A DNA stretch of 64,000 nucleotides from the NCBI RefSeq assembly GCF_021729085.1, contig NZ_JAJSAR010000002.1, forward strand, positions 186,001-250,000, read 5' to 3'. This stretch comes from Pseudohongiella sp. O18. Lineage in GTDB: Bacteria; Pseudomonadota; Gammaproteobacteria; Pseudomonadales; Pseudohongiellaceae. Below, piece by piece: positions 57,831 through 64,000 of the stretch. Numbering within the stretch: position 1 is the stretch's first letter; each line of letters opens with the position of its first letter. The position numbers were made by a program, and so were the translations under genes. Under the pieces are notes generated by a model that saw only the letters and a program-made list of their open reading frames with translations, had not been told where the DNA came from and did not search any database.

Positions 57831-60254
57831 TTGAGATCGATTGTTCACCTGACCATTGCCGGTTTGCTTGCCATCCCGTTCAGCCAGCTGGCAGCAGCCC
57901 AACCCATTAACGCCGCCGCTACGGAAACCGTTCCCAGACTGGGAGCCGAAACCAGACTGCCTCTGCAACGATTATCGGATGATATAGACATCCGTCTTGA
58001 TGGTAATCTGGACGACTCTGCCTGGCAGGGACTGACGGAGTACACCGGTTTTGGCGTGGTTGAGCCGGAAACACTTGCACCGGCACCTTACCGAACCAGG
58101 CTCAGGGTGTTTTATAACGACCGTGGTATCTACATCGGCGTCGATATGGAACAGCCGTCGGATACCCTGGTGCGCCGCATCACTGCGCGCGACAATCGCG
58201 AAGTGAACCGCGACCGGGTGTCCATAACACTGGATTCTTCCGGCGAAGGGCAGTATGGCTACTGGGTCAGTCTCGCACTGGGTGACAATCAGCTGGACGG
58301 CACGATTCTACCTGAGCGTCAGTACAACAGTCAGTGGGATGGCGCCTGGTACGGCGCGACTTCAGAAACGGCCAATGGCTGGTCCGCGGAGTTCTATATC
58401 CCCTGGGGACAGCTGGCCATGCCATCACGTGATGAAGACCGGGAGATCGGGTTTTATGCCGAGCGTGTTGTGGCCCACCTGAACCAGAACTGGTCCTGGC
58501 CGGCCATCGCCAAGTCCGATCCGGTGTTTCTGAGCAACTTTCCGCGGATGCAGCTCGATGGCGTCAACCCCACCCAGCAGTGGAGCCTGTTTCCCTCGGT
58601 TGCGTCGACCTATGATGAAATCGACAGTGAGTGGCGGCATCGCACGGGTGCAGATATATTCTGGAGACCATCCACCAACTTCCAGATGACGGCAACCATC
58701 AATCCCGACTTTGGCTCGGCAGAAGCAGATGATGTTGTGGTCAACCTCACTGCCAGCGAGACTTTTTTCCCTGAAAAGCGCCTGTTCTTCCAGGAAGGCC
58801 AGGAAATCTTTAATGTCACCTCGCGCGCCAACGGCAGTTCCGGGAAGCGCTTCACAATTCTCAATACACGACGCATTGGTGGCCGCCCACGATCGCCAGA
58901 TCTGGATCCCGGTGAATCGCTGACCGCGCGCCAGCGCATTACCAACGCCGATCTGATTGGTGCGGTCAAAGCCACTGGCCAGCTGGGACGTGTGCGTTAT
59001 GGTCTGCTGTCAGCGGTGGAAGACGAGACCCGATACAATGTCGGCGGTCAGCGCATTGAGCAGGAAGGTCGCGACTTCACAGCTTTCCGTGTGCTCTATG
59101 AGGATGCAGCAGGCGGTGCCGCGTATCGCGGGCTGGGTTACATTGGCACACTGGTGGCACACCCTGACTCTGATGCCGAAGTGCATGCGGTGGACTATCG
59201 TTATCTGACCCAGGGCGGTATCTGGAGCTTTGATGGCGCTGTGGTGACCTCCGACTCCGATGAAAACGGCCAGGGTTATGGCACCTTCACCGACATCGTT
59301 TACTCACCGCGGCAGGGCTTTAAACACACCCTGAACCTGACCTACCTGGATGACACCATCGACATCAATGACTTTGGTTACCAGGATCGCAATAACGTCT
59401 GGGAAGCCTGGTATCGTTTTGAGTGGATCAAGACCAACCTGGGCTGGGCGCGTGATATCCGTGTCAGTCCCTTCCTGCGCTACGAGGAGAGTCTGGACGG
59501 TGATCGCACCAACAATGCCGTGCCTGTAATCAGCACGACCATCACGCTGAATAATCTGGACCGGGTCAACCTGAGCTTCCAGCACTTCCCCAAGCGTTAT
59601 GATGATCTGAACAGTTTTGGCAATGGCACCTTTGCTACCCGTGAGCGTCTGAATGCCAGCGCCAACTACAGCACCAATACTGCTCTGCCGTTCAGCTGGG
59701 AAATTGGCTTTGGCCGTTCCGAGGAATTTGCCAGTGGTGACAGCTATCGCTATGACCTGGGGATGAACTGGCGTCCGCTGCCGAACATTAATTTCGCGGC
59801 CAATGTTAACTATCAGGATCGTGACGGCTGGTTGTTGCATCAGGGCGGTCAGAACTTTACTGCCTTTGAAACTTCGCAGTGGGAAAGCAACTTCCGTTTT
59901 GAGTACTATCTGACCGCCAAGCAGCAGCTCAGTGCGGGTCTGCAGTGGGTAGGCATCAAGGCGCTGGGTGATCGCTACTTCCGCCTGCCTGCGAATGCAC
60001 CGACCCGCAACCGTGATCTGATCGAAGTGGATCAGCACTCGGCGACACCCGGGGATTTCTCGATTTCGCAGATGAACTTCCAGCTGCGCTACCGTTGGGA
60101 GATTGCGCCGTTGTCAGATCTGTTTATCGTCTACAACCGCAACGCCAACCGTCGTGCGGGCCTGTTCGACTTTTCCGATCAGTTTGATGATTCCTGGCAG
60201 AACCCACTGGTCAGCCAGCTGGTTATCAAGCTGCGTTACCGCCTCGGTACCTGA
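57831..60254 (+). CDS. DUF5916 outer-membrane protein with CBM9-like N-terminal domain
   Basis: An 807-residue protein starting at TTG with GGAAGG 5 bp upstream. The signal peptide ends near QLAAAQP. Residues about 45-215 form a CBM9-like beta-sandwich (IRLDGNLDDSAWQG, RVFYNDRGIYIGVDM, GWSAEFYIPWGQL). The rest is DUF5916: INPDFGSAEADDVVVNLT, SETFFPEKRLFFQEG, then many amphipathic strands ending LVIKLRYRLGT, consistent with a beta-barrel. Function unknown; members are often surface-exposed proteins near peptidases or glycan-use genes. It ends 20 bp before a strong hairpin. Confidence 0.88.
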   Translation: MRSIVHLTIAGLLAIPFSQLAAAQPINAAATETVPRLGAETRLPLQRLSDDIDIRLDGNLDDSAWQGLTEYTGFGVVEPETLAPAPYRTRLRVFYNDRGIYIGVDMEQPSDTLVRRITARDNREVNRDRVSITLDSSGEGQYGYWVSLALGDNQLDGTILPERQYNSQWDGAWYGATSETANGWSAEFYIPWGQLAMPSRDEDREIGFYAERVVAHLNQNWSWPAIAKSDPVFLSNFPRMQLDGVNPTQQWSLFPSVASTYDEIDSEWRHRTGADIFWRPSTNFQMTATINPDFGSAEADDVVVNLTASETFFPEKRLFFQEGQEIFNVTSRANGSSGKRFTILNTRRIGGRPRSPDLDPGESLTARQRITNADLIGAVKATGQLGRVRYGLLSAVEDETRYNVGGQRIEQEGRDFTAFRVLYEDAAGGAAYRGLGYIGTLVAHPDSDAEVHAVDYRYLTQGGIWSFDGAVVTSDSDENGQGYGTFTDIVYSPRQGFKHTLNLTYLDDTIDINDFGYQDRNNVWEAWYRFEWIKTNLGWARDIRVSPFLRYEESLDGDRTNNAVPVISTTITLNNLDRVNLSFQHFPKRYDDLNSFGNGTFATRERLNASANYSTNTALPFSWEIGFGRSEEFASGDSYRYDLGMNWRPLPNINFAANVNYQDRDGWLLHQGGQNFTAFETSQWESNFRFEYYLTAKQQLSAGLQWVGIKALGDRYFRLPANAPTRNRDLIEVDQHSATPGDFSISQMNFQLRYRWEIAPLSDLFIVYNRNANRRAGLFDFSDQFDDSWQNPLVSQLVIKLRYRLGT

Positions 60255-60273
60255 GGACTTTGCAGTGCAGCAC

Positions 60274-60304
60274 TGGAGCCCTGATTTGATATCAGGGCTC
60301 CAGG
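60274..60304. terminator. strong bidirectional terminator hairpin
   Basis: CTGGAGCCCTGAT (60274-60286) and ATCAGGGCTCCAG (60292-60304) are perfect 13-bp inverted repeats with a 5-base loop. They sit between the convergent DUF5916 and MocR genes. The stem is GC-rich and stable; the T-run after it is missing, so release may need Rho or act mainly as a barrier. Confidence 0.7.
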
Positions 60305-60321
60305 TGCCACTCAATAGAATT

Positions 60322-61716
60322 TCATAGCAGGCGCGCCAGTGTCAGCAGTGCTCTCTCCAGCCGCGCATCCCAGCGCACGGCACAGTTCAATCGCAGGCAA
60401 TGGCCAAACTTGCCGCTGGCAGAAAACAGCGGACCTGGCGCAAAGCTCACACCTTCATCCATCGCCTGTGCCATCAATGCGGTGGTGTTGATATCTTCTG
60501 GCAGCTCCACCCACAGCACAAAACCACCGGCAGGTCGGCTGACCCGGGTATCTTCCGGAAACAGCTGTGTCACCCTGTCGGTCATGCGGGCAATGGCTCG
60601 CACATATTCACTGGCTGAGCGCCTCACTTCCCGTTCGTAGTGGCCGTGCTGCAGAATATGCGCCAATGCAAGCTGACCGGGTGAATTAACCGAAACCGTG
60701 TTTACAAACTGCAGATAGGTTGCTTCAGCATGGCGTTTGCCAGGAACCAGCCAGCCCACCCGCATGCCAGCCGACAGGGTTTTCGACGATGAAGAACAAT
60801 AGTAGACCAGACCTTCGGTGTCCCAGCGCTTGACCGGCGAAGGTCGTCTTATATTGAACGACAGGTCTCCATAAATATCATCTTCAATCAGTGGTACCTG
60901 GTGTCTGCTCAGGCATTTCATCAGCGCCTGCTTGCGTGCGTCACTCATACATACGCCAAGCGGGTTGGAAAAGTTGGGGACCAGAATGCAGGCTGCGACC
61001 TTCCATTTTTCCAGTGCGAGATCCAGCGCTTCTATGGAGATGCCTGTCTCGGGGTCGGTTGGAATCTCCAGGGCCTTCAGCCCCAGCGATTCGATGACCT
61101 GCAGCAGTCCGTAATAGGTTGGCGACTCTAGAGCCACGGTATCGCCGGCCTGAGTCAGCAACTTCAGGGCGATGGCAATGGATTCCTGACAGCTGTTGGT
61201 GACCAGTACATCGTCAGCGTTAACCAGACATTGCATACCCGCCAGCCTGCGCGCAATCTGCTGACGCAGCTCAGGTGCACCAGGTGGGAATTCGTAACCT
61301 GCACAGCGCCTGCGCTGGGTCTTGAGTACGTGATGAAAAGCCTGTTCCACCTGCCGCGCAGGTAGAAAATCAGCGTCTGGTACGGCGGCGCCCAGATTGA
61401 CAATCCCGGGATCGTTGACGGCCTGGAGTAACTGCAGTACGCGCTCCTGTCCGGTGACTGCGCGTGGCCGGTGGCTGGTGCTTGCCTTCCTCGGCATATC
61501 GCGCTGGGCAGGTGGCTGGCGCACAAAATAGCCGGACCGCGGCCTGGCTTCCAGCACGCCTCGCTGCTCAAGCTCACGACAGGCACTGACGGCTGTGGCG
61601 ATGCTGACTTCCTGCTGAATACTGAGTTTGCGAACTCCTGGCAGCCGGGAACCGACAGGGAAAAGTCCTGCGGCGATTTGTGTCTGCAGTCGGTCTGCCA
61701 TTTCCAGATAAAGCAT
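60322..61716 (-). CDS. MocR-type regulator (GntR winged helix + aminotransferase domain)
   Basis: A 464-residue fusion. Residues 1-70 are a GntR winged helix (FPVGSRLPGVRKLSIQQEVS and RGVLEARPRSGYFV). Residues about 90-460 are a fold-type-I aminotransferase with the PLP lysine at 312 (SSSKTLSAGMRVGW). Conserved NPLG and PTYYG segments are also present. MocR proteins use bound PLP and an amino compound to control neighbouring genes. Divergent from it is a LysE exporter, the likely target. GGAG is 5 bp before the ATG. The effector is unknown. Confidence 0.93.
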   Translation of the reverse strand: MLYLEMADRLQTQIAAGLFPVGSRLPGVRKLSIQQEVSIATAVSACRELEQRGVLEARPRSGYFVRQPPAQRDMPRKASTSHRPRAVTGQERVLQLLQAVNDPGIVNLGAAVPDADFLPARQVEQAFHHVLKTQRRRCAGYEFPPGAPELRQQIARRLAGMQCLVNADDVLVTNSCQESIAIALKLLTQAGDTVALESPTYYGLLQVIESLGLKALEIPTDPETGISIEALDLALEKWKVAACILVPNFSNPLGVCMSDARKQALMKCLSRHQVPLIEDDIYGDLSFNIRRPSPVKRWDTEGLVYYCSSSSKTLSAGMRVGWLVPGKRHAEATYLQFVNTVSVNSPGQLALAHILQHGHYEREVRRSASEYVRAIARMTDRVTQLFPEDTRVSRPAGGFVLWVELPEDINTTALMAQAMDEGVSFAPGPLFSASGKFGHCLRLNCAVRWDARLERALLTLARLL

Positions 61717-61725
61717 AGTAGCTCC

Positions 61726-61849
61726 AGTGTTACAGTCCAGCGGTACAGATAGGTCTCAGGCCGCCATTACAGATGTGTGAATATCAAAACTGTAACGGTT
61801 CAAATTCATTATTTTATATCTGTATTGGTGGTGCCTGTCCAGCTACAGT
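61726..61849. promoter_or_regulatory. MocR operator array of CTGTA motifs
   Basis: Six CTGTA words lie in about 125 bp between the mocR and lysE genes. Two are direct repeats on the plus strand, CTGTAACGGT (61790-61799) and CTGTATTGGT (61820-61829), exactly 30 bp apart. Four are on the minus strand: ATCTGTAATGGC (61774-61763), ATCTGTACCGCT (61750-61739), GACTGTAACACT (61737-61726) and a CACTGTAGCT near 61840-61849. Repeats spaced by whole helical turns fit the head-to-tail binding of MocR dimers. Confidence 0.6.
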
Positions 61850-61902
61850 GGCATGCGTAATAGCACTATGTGCAGGTATGACTCCTGCGGAGGAGAATTG
61901 AT

Positions 61903-62505
61903 ATGGCATTGGAGCAGATTCTGGCACTTGTCGGGTTTGTGCTTGTCATGACAGGAACACCGGGGCCTAACAATATGATGTTGCTTGCCTCGGGCGCTAA
62001 TTTTGGTTTTCAACGATCGATACCGCATATTCTGGGAATCACAGTCGGATGTCAGATATTGCTGGTCGCCGTGGCACTGGGGATTGGTCAGCTGCTGCTG
62101 CGTGTGCCCCAGGCTGCAGGCCTGCTGAAGGTATTGTGCGGAGTTGCGCTGCTGTATCTCACCTGGTTGCTGGTGCGACCGGCGCCCGCTATTGATGAGT
62201 CTGCGCCCTTGAAGGTTAAACGTCCGTTGAGTTTCTGGCAGGCTGCGCTGTTTCAGTGGGTGAATCCCAAAGCATGGATGATGATGATTACGGCTGTGGC
62301 AACCTATACACAGCCAGAGGCCATGCTAGACAGTCTTCTGATGATTGGTCTTATGTTTGCCGTAGTCGGTATCCCCTGCATCAGTATCTGGAATCTGTTT
62401 GGCGCGTCGCTGCGACGCTTTCTGGCAAATGCAAGACGAGCGCGTCAGTTCAATCTGCTGATGGCAGGGCTGTTGCTGGCCTCCATGTATCCCTTGCTGG
62501 TGTGA
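61903..62505 (+). CDS. LysE/RhtB family amino-acid exporter
   Basis: A 200-residue membrane protein with about six helices. The signature GTPGPNNMMLLASGANFGF at the first helix, GITVGCQ, and FQWVNPKAWMMM in the middle identify the LysE/RhtB family. These export amino acids or derivatives such as lysine, homoserine lactone or threonine. GGAGGAG precedes the ATG by about 7 bp. Divergent from the MocR-type regulator. Substrate is not readable. Confidence 0.92.
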   Translation: MALEQILALVGFVLVMTGTPGPNNMMLLASGANFGFQRSIPHILGITVGCQILLVAVALGIGQLLLRVPQAAGLLKVLCGVALLYLTWLLVRPAPAIDESAPLKVKRPLSFWQAALFQWVNPKAWMMMITAVATYTQPEAMLDSLLMIGLMFAVVGIPCISIWNLFGASLRRFLANARRARQFNLLMAGLLLASMYPLLV

Positions 62506-62596
62506 CAGAGCTTGCGAACGCATTAGCACATTGTATGAATTGGCTTATCATCGGCCCGGTTAAACGGAAGTGCTCGATAATCAGGAGGAAAGTGTG

Positions 62597-63112
62597 GTGA
62601 ACACAAAGTCTGTGGACTACCTGACACATGCCAATACGATGGCGACCTATAATCAATGGATGAATCAGAAGCTTTACGAGGCCAGCGCCAGCCTGAGTGA
62701 TGAGCAGCGCAAACAGGACCAGCGAGCCTTTTTCAAGTCCATACACGGTACGCTGAATCATCTGATACTGGCTGACCGAATCTGGATGGGACGTTTTACA
62801 GGCAAACCATACGTCGTGCCGTCACTGGACTACATGCTGACTGATTCTTTTGAGGAGCTGCGACAGGCCAGAGAAGCGGAAGATCAACGCATTATTGACT
62901 GGGCAGGCAGCCTGGACCGGGAAACCGTTGAGTCAGAGCTGCATTTCACCCCGATGACCAACCCGCAGCCCCGAACCCTGCCGATGTGGCTGGCGCTGAC
63001 ACATTTTTTTAATCATCAGACCCATCATCGTGGGCAGCTCACTACATTGTTATTCCAGCAGGGCATGGACCCGGGTGTGACGGACCTTTTGTATATGCCT
63101 GGACTGTCATGA
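62597..63112 (+). CDS. DinB family (putative metalloenzyme) protein
   Basis: A 171-residue four-helix protein of the DinB/YfiT superfamily. Metal-binding His residues are in GTLNHLILADRIWMGR and HFFNHQTHHRGQ (helix 4). Members are often thiol-S-transferases using bacillithiol or mycothiol, or uncharacterised; no SOS box was checked. GTG 62597 follows AGGAGGA by 7 bp; GTG 62594 or ATG 62570 would lengthen it slightly. Its stop overlaps the convergent sbcC stop by 6 bp. Confidence 0.85.
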   Translation: MNTKSVDYLTHANTMATYNQWMNQKLYEASASLSDEQRKQDQRAFFKSIHGTLNHLILADRIWMGRFTGKPYVVPSLDYMLTDSFEELRQAREAEDQRIIDWAGSLDRETVESELHFTPMTNPQPRTLPMWLALTHFFNHQTHHRGQLTTLLFQQGMDPGVTDLLYMPGLS

Positions 63113-64000
63113 GGAAAGCGATCGGCAGCCGGGGCCGCTGAGACGACTGCGCCCGCCGGCCACCGGGGCCACTATTATCTGCGTGCCGATGCGTTCTTTG
63201 AGTGCTGCAACGTGAGAAATGACACCGATCAATTTGCCTTGCTGCTGCAGGCCGGACAGTGTATCCAGTGCGACATCCAGAGCTTCTTCATCCAGAGTTC
63301 CAAACCCTTCGTCCAGAAACAGCGAGTCGACCCGCACATTGCGACTGGCTATGCCTGACAGCCCGAGTGCCAGGGCCAGCGACACGATAAAGCTCTCGCC
63401 GCCTGACAGGTTCTTTGTTGAACGTGTTTCTCCGGCCTGATAGTTGTCGATGACATTCAGTTCCAGCGGTTGCTCGCGATCACGGACCAGCAGGTATCGA
63501 TCGGTCATTTTCTGTAATTGCTGATTGGCATGCGACACCATCAATTCAAATGTCAGGCCCTGTGCAAAATTGCGGAATTTCTTGCCGTTACTGGAGCCAA
63601 TCAGTTCATGCAGGCGTCCCCAGCGTTCGACCTCATCGCGGTGTCGGTCAATCTGTTCTGACAGTGATTGCTGTCGCTGGCGCGCCTCGTCGTTGTCCTT
63701 AAGGCGTTGTCGAACAGCGCCGAGTGATTCCCGCAATGAGTTGGCCGTCGTTTCCTCTGCCTGCAACTGCTGTTGTAGAAGCTGTCGTGTTTCCTCACCC
63801 GGTTTACTGTTTAGCAGGGCCTCCAGTTCCTCATTGCGACGCCGCAACAGTGCCTTGATGGTTTTGCCTTCGTCCGTTAATGCCTGAATCCGGTCCGCCA
63901 GCTGCTTGCGTTCCCGTTCCGGCAACTGGGCCGACAGCAAGGCCTGTTCATTCTCGAATTGCTGAGCAGACAATAATTCGCAGAAATGTGATTCGGCATC
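63107..64000 (-). CDS. sbcC: exonuclease subunit SbcC, C-terminal part (5' end outside window)
   Basis: The frame is open to the right edge, so 297 C-terminal residues are visible. A coiled coil (rich in Leu, Glu, Gln, Arg) leads into the ABC-type ATPase head. It includes FRNFAQGLTFELMVSHAN, the signature LSGGESF, and Walker B SLFLDEGFGTLDEEALD with a nearby His-switch (GVISHVAALKERI). With SbcD it forms an Mre11-Rad50-like nuclease acting on hairpins and DNA ends. sbcD would lie further right, outside view. Confidence 0.92.
   Translation of the reverse strand, partial: DAESHFCELLSAQQFENEQALLSAQLPERERKQLADRIQALTDEGKTIKALLRRRNEELEALLNSKPGEETRQLLQQQLQAEETTANSLRESLGAVRQRLKDNDEARQRQQSLSEQIDRHRDEVERWGRLHELIGSSNGKKFRNFAQGLTFELMVSHANQQLQKMTDRYLLVRDREQPLELNVIDNYQAGETRSTKNLSGGESFIVSLALALGLSGIASRNVRVDSLFLDEGFGTLDEEALDVALDTLSGLQQQGKLIGVISHVAALKERIGTQIIVAPVAGGRSRLSGPGCRSLSS

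Overview
The window is a chromosomal segment of a Gram-negative bacterium, most likely a free-living, probably marine, gammaproteobacterium. Pointers are a recC-recB-recD cluster, ribF-ileS-fkpB-ispH, a GlnK-type PII, TonB-dependent receptors, an RND pump, two murein transglycosylases and abundant lipoproteins. Gene density is high. I found no tRNA, rRNA, insertion sequence, prophage or CRISPR array. A Cellvibrionales/OM60-like or Pseudohongiella-like origin is a weak guess from the gene repertoire.

Layout. 1-5.4 kb: the end of a LysM cell-wall protein, an MltB-family transglycosylase, a homologue of the tRNA-queuosine mannosyltransferase, an acyl-CoA ligase and a NUDIX hydrolase. 5.5-20.3 kb: one tightly packed eight-gene operon encoding DUF4175, VWA/GATase-like, a caspase-fold protein without any cysteine, TPR plus gluzincin, DUF4159, MoxR AAA+, DUF58 and BatA-like VWA proteins. 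This is the most unusual system in the window. It looks like a MoxR chaperone with three VWA partners tied to a large envelope complex. 20.5-24.9 kb: an RND pump and its adaptor. 25.2-27.0 kb: a RegB/RegA-type redox two-component system. 27.0-28.8 kb: a methyltransferase-GNAT fusion, divergent from regB across a near-perfect palindrome that seems to carry two leaderless promoters. 28.8-32.6 kb: a TonB receptor divergent from a BlaI/M56 pair without a penicillin-sensor domain.

32.7-36.2 kb: an outer-membrane barrel candidate, a thioesterase, orphan PII, a secreted hydrolase and two small membrane proteins. 36.2-41.6 kb: ribF-ileS-fkpB-ispH, from which lspA is missing. 41.6-45.5 kb: two members of an uncharacterised secreted family, a gamma-glutamylcyclotransferase-like protein and an M19 dipeptidase lipoprotein. 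45.5-54.8 kb: recC-recB-recD. 54.9-60.3 kb: an amidase lipoprotein, a third member of the secreted family and a DUF5916 outer-membrane protein. 60.3-64 kb: a MocR regulator divergent from a LysE exporter with a cluster of CTGTA motifs between them, a DinB-family protein and the C-terminal part of SbcC.

Links between genes: RecBCD and SbcC act on DNA ends. The MoxR operon, the transglycosylases and the barrel proteins act on the envelope. Sensing is represented by RegBA, BlaI/M56, PII and MocR. Start codons were chosen from Shine-Dalgarno spacing and signal peptides where the longest frame was implausible. All functions are read from motifs recalled from known families; no database search was run.
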